Source: Paraburkholderia sp.
Lineage (GTDB): Bacteria; Pseudomonadota; Gammaproteobacteria; Burkholderiales; Burkholderiaceae
Assembly: GCA_004322045.1 (NCBI GenBank)
Contig: SCRN01000014.1
Location: forward strand, 124,001-188,000
Direction: 5' to 3'
DNA: 64,000 nucleotides
The position numbers and the translations under genes were made by a program. How positions within the stretch are numbered: the stretch's first letter is position 1; each line of letters opens with the position of its first letter. This document shows positions 1 to 8,727 of this stretch, piece after piece. A model generated the notes under the pieces. The model made no database searches, was not told the origin of the DNA, and was given only the letters and a program-made list of their open reading frames with translations.

Positions 1-1962
1 CGCGCCGCGGTAGTCCAGCGAGACGTCGAAACCCCATCTGCGAGTCGCCTCGGAATGCGCCGCTCGCAGGCCTTCGAGTTCCTGAGCAGCCTCGCCCTGT
101 GCCGAAGCGGCCTTTAGCTGACGCTGGTCCTGACCTCGAACAGGTGGTTGCCGATAGGCCGTGCTCGAACGTTCGGGAAGGGGAACGGGAACGGGAACGG
201 GAATGGAACCTGAAGCCGAGGCTGGCGCGAGCGCGTCGATCGCGCGCTCGAAGTAGCGCGCCGACTGCGCGTCGCGATCGGCCGCTGCCGCGGCATAGCC
301 GGCGTCGGCGAGCGACAGCCCGGCCAGCTTGCCCTGCGCGTCGGCGTGCTCGAACGCGGTCAACGCGCGCGCATCGTCGCCCGCTTGGCGCGCGACGTAG
401 CCTGCCTCCAGCGCGGGCAGCGAGTCGAGCAAGCCGTCGTCGATCAGCCCGCGTGCTTCGTGAGTGGCCTCACGCGTCTGTCCCGCCTCTTCGAGCGCGT
501 TGATCAACGCCGCGCGGTGCTGTGCACTCTCGGGCGCGGCCGCCACCGCTTCGCGTGCATAGCGCACGGCTGCGCGCTTATCGCCCCGTCCGCTCGCGGC
601 GTCGCGCGCACGGCCCGAAGCAAATGCAGGATCGGCAGGCCATACGTCGCAGCTCGCACCGAAGTCGGGATCGTCCTCGCAGTCGGCGATGGGCCGCACT
701 GCGCTTAGCGCCGGTGCCGTCATGCTTGCGTTGCGCAGGAGCCTGCGCGCGCGGCCAAGCCGCTCTATGACGAGCGCATCGGTATCGTCGCCAAGCGGCG
801 GCATCGCCGAGAGCCTATCGAGCGCATGCTGCGCCCTGCCTTGCGCCATCCATATGTCGGCCGCAATCGCGCGCGCGCTGTTCCGTGTGGAGCGGGTGGC
901 GTCTTCGCGGTGCAAGGCCGCGTCCAAGTCTGCGTCGGCGGGTGCGAGACGTTGCTGCTCGGCGCGCGCGAAGGCGCGAAAGACAAACGGCAGGACTTCC
1001 GTGTCGTCGTAAGCGATGGCGTCGCTGGCCGCTTGCTCGAGGCCGGCCCAATCGCCGGCCGCAATCAAAGCGTCGAACAAAGCGACGCGATAGTCGATGT
1101 TGTCGGGGGCATAGGCCACCGCTTCGCGCGCCGCGGTGGTGGCCTCGCTCAAGCGTGCGCCTTGGCGTGCGGCGAACGCACGGTGCGATGCCTTGGGCGC
1201 CAGGCCATTGCCGATGAAGGTGCGCCGCAGCCTGAGGTCATCGCTATCGCCGAAGCGTTGCACCGCTTCGACATCGGCCTGCCATGCGAGCGCGTCGCTG
1301 CCGGCCGCGCTTGCCGAATCGATCAGCAACAGACGCAAACGCAGCACGTCGGGCCGCGCCGCGATCGCGCGCTGCGCGTCTTGCACGGCGTCGGCATAGC
1401 GCTTCTCGCCGTAGGCGCGATACGCCCGCTGCGCGGCTTCGAATGCTTCGCCCGTCAAGATATCGCCCGGAGCGCTCGGCGTGCTCGACGTGCTCGGCCG
1501 CAGCGCGGGCGGCTTGGCCGTCGCAGCGACCGCGTCGATTTGCGCTCGGCGCTTGATCAAGGGGCGACGTGGCCCCAAATCGCCGATCGCCTGACCGAGC
1601 GCGGCGCTCGCCGCGGCATAGCGGCGCTGGGCCGCGAGCGCATTGGCTAGCAGCAATCTAAGCTCGAGCACGTCGGGGCGCTGACGGATCGCCTCTCGCG
1701 CGAGCGCTTCGGCCTGTCGATAGTCGCGCCGTTCGAACCCGGCGTAGGCTTGTTGCGCCACGCGATAGGCCGCGCCGCCCAGCGCCGGCGGTTCGACGTC
1801 GCGCTCGCTCGCGTGCCCCGCCGCTGCCGCGAAGGCGACATAGACCAGACAAGCCTGGGCCATACGCCGCAGGCGCACGGCACGACAGAGCGGCAACATC
1901 GAGGTTCGCGCCGCGCGCGCCACGGCCGCCGTGGGTTGATGAACGTTCACGTCGCGGTTCAT
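1..1962 (-). CDS. nfrA: NfrA-like TPR outer-membrane protein (phage N4 receptor family), C-terminus beyond window
   Basis: The frame stays open from ATG at 1962 to the window edge, giving 654 residues with no stop. The start overlaps the nfrB stop as ATGA. The N-terminus has a basic stretch and a hydrophobic export segment (AQACLVYVAFAAAGHA). The rest is alanine-rich helical repeat sequence typical of TPRs (for example YRQAEALAREAIRQRPDVL near residues 65-85, and a second similar block around residue 150). In E. coli, NfrA is the outer-membrane component that exports the N4-receptor glycan made by NfrB; its TPR part lies in the periplasm before a C-terminal barrel. Here the barrel end would lie outside the window. 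A Val-Pro repeat sits near residue 590. The identification rests mainly on the neighbouring nfrB and wecB plus the TPR pattern, so NfrA is a family-level call. Confidence 0.75.
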   Translation of the reverse strand, partial: MNRDVNVHQPTAAVARAARTSMLPLCRAVRLRRMAQACLVYVAFAAAAGHASERDVEPPALGGAAYRVAQQAYAGFERRDYRQAEALAREAIRQRPDVLELRLLLANALAAQRRYAAASAALGQAIGDLGPRRPLIKRRAQIDAVAATAKPPALRPSTSSTPSAPGDILTGEAFEAAQRAYRAYGEKRYADAVQDAQRAIAARPDVLRLRLLLIDSASAAGSDALAWQADVEAVQRFGDSDDLRLRRTFIGNGLAPKASHRAFAARQGARLSEATTAAREAVAYAPDNIDYRVALFDALIAAGDWAGLEQAASDAIAYDDTEVLPFVFRAFARAEQQRLAPADADLDAALHREDATRSTRNSARAIAADIWMAQGRAQHALDRLSAMPPLGDDTDALVIERLGRARRLLRNASMTAPALSAVRPIADCEDDPDFGASCDVWPADPAFASGRARDAASGRGDKRAAVRYAREAVAAAPESAQHRAALINALEEAGQTREATHEARGLIDDGLLDSLPALEAGYVARQAGDDARALTAFEHADAQGKLAGLSLADAGYAAAAADRDAQSARYFERAIDALAPASASGSIPVPVPVPLPERSSTAYRQPPVRGQDQRQLKAASAQGEAAQELEGLRAAHSEATRRWGFDVSLDYRGA
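175..204. repeat. Degenerate GGGAAC hexanucleotide tandem repeat inside nfrA
   Basis: About five head-to-tail hexamers (GGGAAG, GGGAAC three times, GGGAAT). On the coding (minus) strand they give a short VPVPVPVPLP run. Because the unit is six bases, copy-number change keeps the frame and only alters the length of the Pro-rich linker. Confidence 0.85.
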
Positions 1963-4139
1963 GCACTCGCCCCCGACAAGCCGCCTAGACGGTGCTGCTC
2001 ATCGACGACGCGCTCGATCGCTTCACGCGAAACGACGCCGCGCGCGACCATGAAATCGCCGATACGACCATGGCGGTCGGGATGGTACTCGGTCAGGGCT
2101 GCTTCGAACGCTTGCCGGCGCACGAACCCGCGCTCGATGAGCAAATCGCCGATGAGCGGGATGCTGCGCAGCGCCCAAGCATGCGGTTGCGGTTGCGGTT
2201 GCGGTTGCGTGTTTGCTCCCGGCGCATCGTCCAAGCCCCCGCGCAGCCGCCTGAGGCCGAATGCGATCTCGCCCTCGCGCACGATCCTCTGCTGCACGCT
2301 CGCGCCGATTTGCGCTTGAAGCTGCGCGAGCAAGGCGTCGCCGAGCGGGCTCGCCGTCAAGACTACCGCGCGCCCGGCCGCATCGACACCTTGCGGCAAC
2401 ACGCGAAAGCGAATGATCGTCTCGAGCGGCAATTGCTCGCGATGGCGTTCGAGCGCATCCGCATCGAGCACCCCGCGTTCCAACTCGGCCTGAAATGCGA
2501 TGGCTTCGGCGAGGGTCTCGTCATCGAGCCAGCCCTTGGCCATCAGCACCCGGCCGAGCGGCGCTTCGCGCGCGTGCGCCTCATCGAGCGCGCTGCGCAG
2601 CTTCTGTGCATCGATGGCCTGCCAGGAGATCAAGAGCTCGCCCAACCGTTGCCGCCTATCGACCAAGCCATCGGCGGACGGAAAATCATGCATCGTCTTG
2701 TCCCAAGCGAGCCGCTTGCCGGTCGCCACATGCACGACGAACAAACGCCAGGCGCGCGCCACGGCCAAAAAATTGATGAAGTTGGCGATCACCATGCGCG
2801 GCGCCGACAGCAAGCCATGCTCCCAGCCATATAGGCGCGTCACGAAGTACATGCGCTGCACGGCGCGCAGCGCCAATGAGACGGCATTGAACCAAAGCAA
2901 TGCGCGAAACCAGCCGGCATCGGCCAGCGCCGAGGCGGCGAACGGCGGCGCCATGCCGAGCGCATCGGCCAGGGCGAACAGCAGGAATTGGGCGACGAGG
3001 ACATAAGCGAGCATGCCGACGATCGCCGTCACCGTGCCCTTGCGATCGCGCAGCAACAGATAACGATTGGCGAGCGAACCCGAGAACCCGGTTTGACGCC
3101 ACCCTTGCAGGCCGATGCCGAGCGTCCAGCGGGCACGCTGCCGATACGCCGTGCGCAGCGTGTCGGGGAAGAACTCGCGCACGCAAAGCGGCATCGTCAA
3201 CATGAATTCGCGCATCGGGCCAAAACCGAACCAAGTCTTGCGTCGCGCGGCGAAGGTAACGGGAAAGCGTGCAAAAATCGACTGCATGCCGAGCTTGGCC
3301 AGGCGAGTGCCGACGTCGTAGTCTTCGGTGAGGCTCTCGGTGTTGAACGGTTGATTGTTCGTCTGCTCAATCAAAGCGAGCAGTGCGCGGCGCGAGAAGC
3401 ACGTGCCGACGCCGGCCGACGGCACCGCACCGGCAAGGCTCTCGCGCACGACGAGATCCTTCGCATGCCACTCGGCGAATTCGTCCATATAGGTGCCCGC
3501 GACGAGCTCGAACCAATGACGTTCGAGCGAGGCGACAGGCAGTTGAATCATGTCTTTGCGCGGCAGCAAGTAATTGAAGAACTTCAGTTCGAGCGGATGC
3601 AGGACGTCCTCGCTGTCGTGCAGCACGACGCCCGCGAACTCGATACCGCTTTCCTGTTCGTGCTTGAAAATTGCCTGGATGACCCAGTTCAAGCAATCGG
3701 CTTTGCAGGTAGGGCCGTCGTGCGGCACCTCGACGCGCCGCAACTGCCGGTAGCGGCGCCGCATGCGCTCGACTTGCTCGATCGTGCGCGCGTCGTTGCG
3801 ATAGGTGCCGACGAAGACGACATAGCGCCGGTAGTCGAGCACGCGCACCATGTCTTCGAGCATCGCCGCGATCACGTCGTATTCGTGCCAAGCAGGCACC
3901 ATGATCGCGATCGGCTGCTCTTCGCGCACATGCAATTGCTCAACGGTCAGCGCACGGTAGCGCCGTTTCACGGTGAAGTGCCGATAGATCTCGCGCGACC
4001 AGTACCAGAGATCGACGAACAAATCGTCGAGGCTCGAGACGAAGATCACAACCGCGACCACGGCCGAGAGCGCCTCGAGCGTCGTGAAATAGCGGCTCAT
4101 GGCATAGCCGCCGTACCAGTGCAGCGCGGCGAGGCTCAT
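1959..4139 (-). CDS. nfrB: NfrB-like c-di-GMP-responsive processive glycosyltransferase
   Basis: 726 aa starting at the ATG at 4139, which overlaps the upstream bcsB stop (ATGA). There is an N-terminal membrane segment (residues about 17-37). A GT2 catalytic domain follows, with DSED near 175-178, TEDYD at 271-275 and the processive-synthase motif QRARW at 334-338. More membrane helices lie around 370-470. A C-terminal MshEN-type domain begins near 498 (LGELLISWQ, then LGRVLMAKG and FQ at 550). After a QPQPQPQP linker (about 645-652) a second MshEN-like half (LIGDLLIERG, 662-720) ends the protein. There is no PilZ domain, which argues against BcsA. In E. coli, NfrB makes a ManNAc polymer from the WecB product and is switched on by c-di-GMP through MshEN; the same role is inferred here. 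Confidence 0.88.
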   Translation of the reverse strand: MSLAALHWYGGYAMSRYFTTLEALSAVVAVVIFVSSLDDLFVDLWYWSREIYRHFTVKRRYRALTVEQLHVREEQPIAIMVPAWHEYDVIAAMLEDMVRVLDYRRYVVFVGTYRNDARTIEQVERMRRRYRQLRRVEVPHDGPTCKADCLNWVIQAIFKHEQESGIEFAGVVLHDSEDVLHPLELKFFNYLLPRKDMIQLPVASLERHWFELVAGTYMDEFAEWHAKDLVVRESLAGAVPSAGVGTCFSRRALLALIEQTNNQPFNTESLTEDYDVGTRLAKLGMQSIFARFPVTFAARRKTWFGFGPMREFMLTMPLCVREFFPDTLRTAYRQRARWTLGIGLQGWRQTGFSGSLANRYLLLRDRKGTVTAIVGMLAYVLVAQFLLFALADALGMAPPFAASALADAGWFRALLWFNAVSLALRAVQRMYFVTRLYGWEHGLLSAPRMVIANFINFLAVARAWRLFVVHVATGKRLAWDKTMHDFPSADGLVDRRQRLGELLISWQAIDAQKLRSALDEAHAREAPLGRVLMAKGWLDDETLAEAIAFQAELERGVLDADALERHREQLPLETIIRFRVLPQGVDAAGRAVVLTASPLGDALLAQLQAQIGASVQQRIVREGEIAFGLRRLRGGLDDAPGANTQPQPQPQPHAWALRSIPLIGDLLIERGFVRRQAFEAALTEYHPDRHGRIGDFMVARGVVSREAIERVVDEQHRLGGLSGASA
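2185..2208. repeat. GGTTGC hexanucleotide tandem repeat (4 copies) inside nfrB
   Basis: Four exact GGTTGC units. On the minus strand they encode the Gln-Pro run (QPQPQPQP) joining the two MshEN-like parts of NfrB. It parallels the Val-Pro repeat in nfrA: both are in-frame hexamer repeats that set linker length. Confidence 0.9.
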
Positions 4140-6358
4140 CGCTCGCCATCCTTCGCCCGATGGCGGCGGCGCTCGATGCCCGCGATCGCGACGAGCGCAA
4201 TCAGAAAGGCGACGATGCCCGCGACGACGAGCCACGGCAAACGACGCGAGAAGACTTCGGCGCGCGTGCTATCGGTGACGACCTCGCCCGGATGACGCGA
4301 ATCGAACAACCGCGCCACGCCATTCGATGCGACGAGCGCAACGTCCCCGCGCACGAGGCGTAACGCGGCGGGCAATTGCGGCGCCTCGCGGCCGAGCGAG
4401 CGATAGGCGATGCCGGTGGCGCCGTTCGATTGCGCGACGTCGATCACGGCAAGCTTGGACAAACCGGAGACATCGACATAGACGCGCCCCGATGCGTCGA
4501 CGAGCTTGAGGCGATCGGCAGACCATTGCGCGCGAGCGTCCTCTTGCTGCAACGCTACGTCGGCAGCGAGGAACGGGCCGCTCGGGGCGGCCGCCGCACC
4601 GTCTTTCACGACGGCGAGCGTGGCGCGCGACGGCGCGAGCCCGGCGGCATTGGCCAAGCGTGCGAGCCGTGGCAGCGCCTCGGTTGCATCGTCGAGATAG
4701 GCCGCGGGCACGAACACGCTCGCGGCCGTGGCAAAGCGCGGCAGCATGCCGATGAAATCGTCCTCGACGGCGGCACGCGCGAGCGTCAGATGACTCGTCG
4801 GCAGCACGGCTACCGGGTAGCCTTGCGAGCGCGCCTCGCAGCCGCCGTCGGGGCGGCGCTGGAACACGACGCGCAAGACATTGGTCGGCGCGAGCGCGAA
4901 GCGCGGCACATGCGCGACGATCGTGTCGGGCTTGCCGTCCTCGCGCAGCAGCTTCGAGCCGATCAGCACACTGTTGAAATACACGGAGGCGATGTCGCCA
5001 TCATGGTGCGGCGTCGGTGCGGCCGCGAGGTCGAGCACGACTTCATCGGGAAGCTTGCCGCTGCCGGCGACGGCGGACAGATCGAAGCTCGCCTCCCAGA
5101 TGGCGCGACCGAGCACATCGAGCGTGCGCGGCTCGCCGCCCAGCGCGGACAGCGCGATGCGATCGGCGTCGGGTGCGAGCGCGTCGTCGAGACGATGCAC
5201 GACGTAGCGATCGGCGAGCCCGACCGCGCGCCAGTCGCGCGCGAGCGCTTGCGCGGCGCTCGCATCGCCGACGACGATGGCCGCTTGCCCCGGCAAATGC
5301 GCGACGCGGATCTCGCCGGCTGCGAGCGGCTGCTCGATGGGCGCAAACACCCGCGCGCGCCAAGCATCGAACGCGACTGCGCCGGCGGGCGCGACCGCCG
5401 CAATCTGCGCACGCAGCGCATCGAGCGCCGCACGCGTTTGCCCGCGCAGTGCGTCGTCGGCGATCACGACATCGGGCGCGAAGGCCTGGTGCGAGGCAAG
5501 CGTCAGGAGCGCGCCCACCGTCGCCGCGTCGGAGACCTTGACGCCGCCGCCCGCAGCAAGCGCGGCGAAGGCTGGGATCGCGCGCAACGCAGGCGGCACG
5601 TCGGCCGTATCGACTTGTGCCGTCTGGCCCACCGCGGGCCACGAGCGCGTGACCGGCGTTCGGCCTTCGCGTTCCATCAGCGCTTGCACACGCCAGGCGG
5701 TGTCGAAGGCGGCTTCGCCGACATGCTGCCCCGAGATCGCAACGACGGGCGCGAGCGGCAAGGCGCTCCATGCCGTGCGCACATCGGTGATGGCCTCGGG
5801 GTCAAAGCGATAGGAAAGCCGCGAGCCAGGCGCCACGCGCAACACGTTGCCGATGGCCGTTTGATCCGTGCAAAGCCTATCGTCGATGACCGACGCCCAT
5901 TGCAGGCCGACGCGCACGAAGCCGCTCGCCCGCGGCGCCCCGTCCACGCCGATGCTCGCTTGCGCATCGCCTTGCGCTTGCGTGAAGCTGCGCGCGAGCA
6001 CCGGCGCGCCGTCGAGCGAAACGACCAGCGTTTCGCGTCCGCCGTCGGCGTGCAGGAAGCCGCCGTCCAACTGCAGCGTCGCATCGTCGATCGGCACGCC
6101 GGCCGGAACCGGCAGATACAGCTCGTGGCGTGCATCGGGCGCCGACAGGACGAGCGGCTCGCGCACGCCCAGGTCCGAAAGCGCCACGCTGCGCGTCGTC
6201 ACGCGATGCTCGCTCAGATGACGAAAGGCGTCTGCGATGCCGGTCGCCGACGCATCGCTCGTGGCGGCGCAGACACCATGGGCGAGAACCAGGAAGGGCG
6301 CGGCGGCAAGCGCCAGGCGAAAGCGCACGGCGGTGCGCGCGGAGAGATCGGAGGTCAC
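4136..6358 (-). CDS. BcsB-like periplasmic polysaccharide synthase subunit
   Basis: 740 aa from a GTG start. There is an N-terminal signal peptide (LALAAAPFLVLAHGVCA) and a single C-terminal membrane helix (LPWLVVAGIVAFLIALVAIAG, about 705-727) with a short basic cytoplasmic tail. The length and topology match BcsB, the periplasmic partner of bacterial cellulose synthase, whose C-terminal helix docks on the catalytic subunit. The N-terminal part carries BcsB-like wording (DLGVREPLVLSAPDARHELYLPVPAG). The stop overlaps the nfrB start, so both are translated from one message. The partner should therefore be the NfrB synthase rather than a BcsA; no bcsA, bcsZ or bcsC is seen here. The start codon is weakly supported, since no strong ribosome site precedes it. 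Confidence 0.82.
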   Translation of the reverse strand: MTSDLSARTAVRFRLALAAAPFLVLAHGVCAATSDASATGIADAFRHLSEHRVTTRSVALSDLGVREPLVLSAPDARHELYLPVPAGVPIDDATLQLDGGFLHADGGRETLVVSLDGAPVLARSFTQAQGDAQASIGVDGAPRASGFVRVGLQWASVIDDRLCTDQTAIGNVLRVAPGSRLSYRFDPEAITDVRTAWSALPLAPVVAISGQHVGEAAFDTAWRVQALMEREGRTPVTRSWPAVGQTAQVDTADVPPALRAIPAFAALAAGGGVKVSDAATVGALLTLASHQAFAPDVVIADDALRGQTRAALDALRAQIAAVAPAGAVAFDAWRARVFAPIEQPLAAGEIRVAHLPGQAAIVVGDASAAQALARDWRAVGLADRYVVHRLDDALAPDADRIALSALGGEPRTLDVLGRAIWEASFDLSAVAGSGKLPDEVVLDLAAAPTPHHDGDIASVYFNSVLIGSKLLREDGKPDTIVAHVPRFALAPTNVLRVVFQRRPDGGCEARSQGYPVAVLPTSHLTLARAAVEDDFIGMLPRFATAASVFVPAAYLDDATEALPRLARLANAAGLAPSRATLAVVKDGAAAAPSGPFLAADVALQQEDARAQWSADRLKLVDASGRVYVDVSGLSKLAVIDVAQSNGATGIAYRSLGREAPQLPAALRLVRGDVALVASNGVARLFDSRHPGEVVTDSTRAEVFSRRLPWLVVAGIVAFLIALVAIAGIERRRHRAKDGER

Positions 6359-6440
6359 GATAGTTCGGGTCGGTTCGGTTCAGTGCTACGAATACTCGGA
6401 AGAAGAAGACCGGGACGATCCACCGGCTGGCGGATCGCCT

Positions 6441-6457
6441 CGATGGGCCGCCCATCG
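6441..6457 (-). other. Hairpin between wecB and bcsB-like gene
   Basis: A perfect 7-bp stem (CGATGGG / CCCATCG) with a 3-base loop lies in the 148-bp gap after wecB. No T-tract follows on the minus strand, so it may modulate read-through or processing rather than terminate transcription. The remainder of this gap shows nothing recognisable. Confidence 0.4.
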
Positions 6458-6506
6458 CGTCGATGGCGCAAACGGCCGGCGACGCAGCGGCGCGGCGGTG
6501 AGCGCA

Positions 6507-7700
6507 CTAGAGCGCCATGGCGTGCTCCAAGGCCTCGGTGGACGTCGCGTAGGGCCGCGTGAAGCTCGCGAATTCGATGAACGGGCGACCCGCGACGGCG
6601 GCGGCGATGCGCTCGGCGGCGTGGCCGTCGCCGTAGGGGCTGATCGGCTCGCACAGGGATGCGCCGTTGTTGCACCCGCCGAGCAATGCGCGCACGCCTT
6701 GAACGATCTTCTCGGTATGCGCGCCGACGAGACGCACGGCCCCTGCTGTGAGCGCTTCGGGCCGCTCGGTGACCTCGCGCATGACGAGCACGGGCTTGCC
6801 GAGCGCGGGGGCTTCCTCCTGCACGCCGCCCGAATCGGTCAGCACGATGGCGGCCCGCTGCATGAGCCGCACGAAGCCGAGATAGTCGAGCGGCTCGATC
6901 AAATGCAGGTTGGGCGTCGCGCCGATGCGGGCGTAGGCGGGGCCGCGCACGTTCGGGTTCAGGTGAATCGGATAAACGATTTGGACTTCGCCGCTGCGCG
7001 CAAGCGTGTCGAGCGCCGAGCAAATCGAGGCGAAGCCTTCGCCGAAACTTTCTCTCCGATGTCCGGTGACGAGCACGATCGGCACCGCCTCGTTCAGTTC
7101 GGGCAAACGGGCGTCCAGCCGCTGGCGCAGCTCGGGGTCGGCGTCGATGCGAGCCGCCGCCATGTAGAGCGCATCGATCACGGTGTTGCCCGTCACGAAG
7201 ATGCGCCCCGCGAGCGACTCGGTCATCAGGTTCGCCTTGGCGCTTTGCGTCGGCGCGAACATGAGATCGCTGATGGCGTCGACCACACGACGGTTCATTT
7301 CCTCGGGCCAAGGGCTCGACAGGTCGCCCGTGCGCAAGCCTGCTTCGACGTGGCCGACCGGAATCCGGCGATGAAACGCGGCCAACGCCGCGGCGCAGGC
7401 AGTCGTCGTGTCGCCATGCACGAGCACGCGATCGGGCCGCTCCTGCGCGAGGATGTCGTCGAACGAGAAGATCAAGCGGGAAGCGAGCCCGTTGAGCGTT
7501 TGATTGGCCGTCATCAACGCGAGGTCGTAGCGCGGACGAATATCGAACAGTTCGAGCGCTTGCTCGAGCATCGATCGGTGCTGACCGCTCACGCAGACGA
7601 TCGACTCGAGCCCCGGTGTTTTATCCAATGCTTTGATGACGGGCGCCATCTTGATCGCTTCGGGACGCGTGCCGAAAACGGACATGATTTTTGTTGCCAT
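6507..7700 (-). CDS. wecB: UDP-N-acetylglucosamine 2-epimerase (non-hydrolysing)
   Basis: 397 aa, full length for the family. The N-terminus carries the hallmark VFGTRPEAIKMAPVI. Other family blocks are VSGQHRSMLEQAL, VHGDTTTA, HVEAGLRTG, TGHRRESFGEGF and DSGGVQEEAP. The enzyme interconverts UDP-GlcNAc and UDP-ManNAc in the cytoplasm. It is the first gene of the wecB / bcsB-like / nfrB / nfrA transcription unit, so it probably supplies UDP-ManNAc to the NfrB synthase. A chromosomal copy serving other surface sugars elsewhere cannot be excluded. The ribosome site before ATG at 7700 is weak (GGGGA). Confidence 0.93.
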   Translation of the reverse strand: MATKIMSVFGTRPEAIKMAPVIKALDKTPGLESIVCVSGQHRSMLEQALELFDIRPRYDLALMTANQTLNGLASRLIFSFDDILAQERPDRVLVHGDTTTACAAALAAFHRRIPVGHVEAGLRTGDLSSPWPEEMNRRVVDAISDLMFAPTQSAKANLMTESLAGRIFVTGNTVIDALYMAAARIDADPELRQRLDARLPELNEAVPIVLVTGHRRESFGEGFASICSALDTLARSGEVQIVYPIHLNPNVRGPAYARIGATPNLHLIEPLDYLGFVRLMQRAAIVLTDSGGVQEEAPALGKPVLVMREVTERPEALTAGAVRLVGAHTEKIVQGVRALLGGCNNGASLCEPISPYGDGHAAERIAAAVAGRPFIEFASFTRPYATSTEALEHAMAL

Positions 7701-8203
7701 TGTTGATAATCCCCGATCCGTTCAATGCTTTATGCGTCGCCGAATAAAGATAGTTTTCGCGCACGATGCGTCGTGCGCATGCCGTGCGAATACAACCATT
7801 CGATGAAGCCGTGACGAATGCCGGCGCTTGTATCGGCGCCGGGCGGGGCGCGGTTCACATCACAGATCGCAATCGCGCCGAGGGTGAATTTTCCGAATTT
7901 CTGAGACTCGGCTTGCAAACAATCGTTATCCCTATAACCAAACAAACGTTAAGACGTATGACGCCTGGCGGGCAAACGTTTTCGCAGTTTTGATTAACTC
8001 GTCATCCGCATTTAGCGGCGAGTGTCACTCTAGGGCGACACTGCCGAAAATCAAAAATTGCGATTGATTCACCGACGCCACGGTCTTACGAAAAGCATCG
8101 CGCATCCGAAGACCATTGGACGGACAGGCACACTAGATCGTTAGGCACGACGCGCCGGTCGAGTGTCTTGATATACTCGCTGAGTGTATTTTGGGAGGGC
8201 CAC
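7701..8203. other. Intergenic region upstream of wecB (probable promoter region)
   Basis: About 500 bp without a credible gene, less GC-rich than the flanks. It must hold the promoter for the minus-strand wecB locus and the one for the plus-strand DUF4160 remnant. An inverted repeat AGTGTC-N10-GACACT lies at 8021-8042 and could be an operator. No convincing -35/-10 or -24/-12 pair was found for wecB. Confidence 0.4.
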
Positions 8204-8464
8204 GTGCCAACAATCAGTGTATTTTTTGGCATCGTCATCAGCATGTACTGGCGAGATCACAATCCGGCGCACTTTCACGCCCGGTAAGCGGACTTCGAGG
8301 CCCTGATCCGCATCGACACGTTGGAAGTGATTCGGGGATCGCTGCCGAAACGGGCGCTCGCGCTCGTGTTGGAATGGGCGTCGGAACACCGCGCCGAACT
8401 CAACGAGGATTGGGAACTGTGCCGCGCCCTCGCCGCACCGAAACCCATATCGCCCTTGGAGTGA
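8204..8464 (+). pseudogene. DUF4160 family gene broken by an in-frame TAA
   Basis: Reading from GTG at 8204, preceded by a GGGAGGG ribosome site, gives PTISVFFGIVISMYWRDHN and then PAHFHAR. A TAA follows at 8285-8287, and then in the same frame ADFEALIRIDTLEVI, SLPKRALALVLEWASEH and ELNEDWELCRAL up to TGA at 8462-8464. Both halves match the DUF4160 family, whose usual text at the break is HFHA-x-Y-x-x-(Y/F)EAL, so one base change from a Tyr codon (TAT/TAC) to TAA explains the stop. The rest of the frame is intact, suggesting a recent loss. The downstream DUF2442 gene starts 5 bases later. Confidence 0.85.
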
Positions 8465-8469
8465 CCGTC

Positions 8470-8727
8470 ATGATTGCATGGAGCGTAACCACGTTGAAGG
8501 TATTGCCCGGCCATCGACTAGAGGTGTCGTTTGCGGACGGCGTGCGAGGCGTGGTCGACATGTCGCGGGATAATTTCAGCGGCGTCTTTGCCCCCTTGGC
8601 CGATGAAGCGTATTTTGCGCAGGCAACGATCCGTGATGGGGTGGTGGTCTGGCCCAACGGCGTCGATATTGCACCGGACGCGATGTATGACGAAGTACTG
8701 GGGCACAAGCCCGGGATCGCAGCGTGA
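8470..8727 (+). CDS. DUF2442 domain protein
   Basis: 85 aa from ATG at 8470. The sequence has the DUF2442 pattern: LEVSFADGVRGVVDMS, then FAPLADEAYFAQATIRDG and VVWPNGVDIAPDAMYDEV. DUF2442 genes commonly sit directly after a DUF4160 gene, and together they resemble small paired modules of unknown function, sometimes suspected to be toxin-antitoxin like. Here the DUF4160 partner is interrupted by a stop codon, so this gene may be an orphan remnant. It relies on the same upstream ribosome site region as its partner (GGAGTGACCGTC before ATG). The 250 bp after it, up to the exaC stop, contain nothing recognised. Confidence 0.85.
   Translation: MIAWSVTTLKVLPGHRLEVSFADGVRGVVDMSRDNFSGVFAPLADEAYFAQATIRDGVVVWPNGVDIAPDAMYDEVLGHKPGIAA

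Noticed and set aside
1959-4139. Cellulose synthase BcsA
   Set aside because: The GT2 core is similar, but there is no PilZ domain; MshEN modules and the wecB/nfrA context point to NfrB.
4376-6562. 728-codon open frame on the plus strand, antisense to the BcsB-like gene
   Set aside because: Arg-rich, no motif, and no ribosome site; the minus strand has signal peptide, BcsB wording and a C-terminal membrane helix.
7730-7945. 71-codon minus-strand frame upstream of wecB
   Set aside because: No ribosome site and no recognisable motif; it lies where the locus promoter is expected.
8285-8287. Programmed read-through or recoding at the DUF4160 stop
   Set aside because: TAA is the least leaky stop and no recoding signal or downstream structure is evident; a simple Tyr-to-stop mutation is enough.
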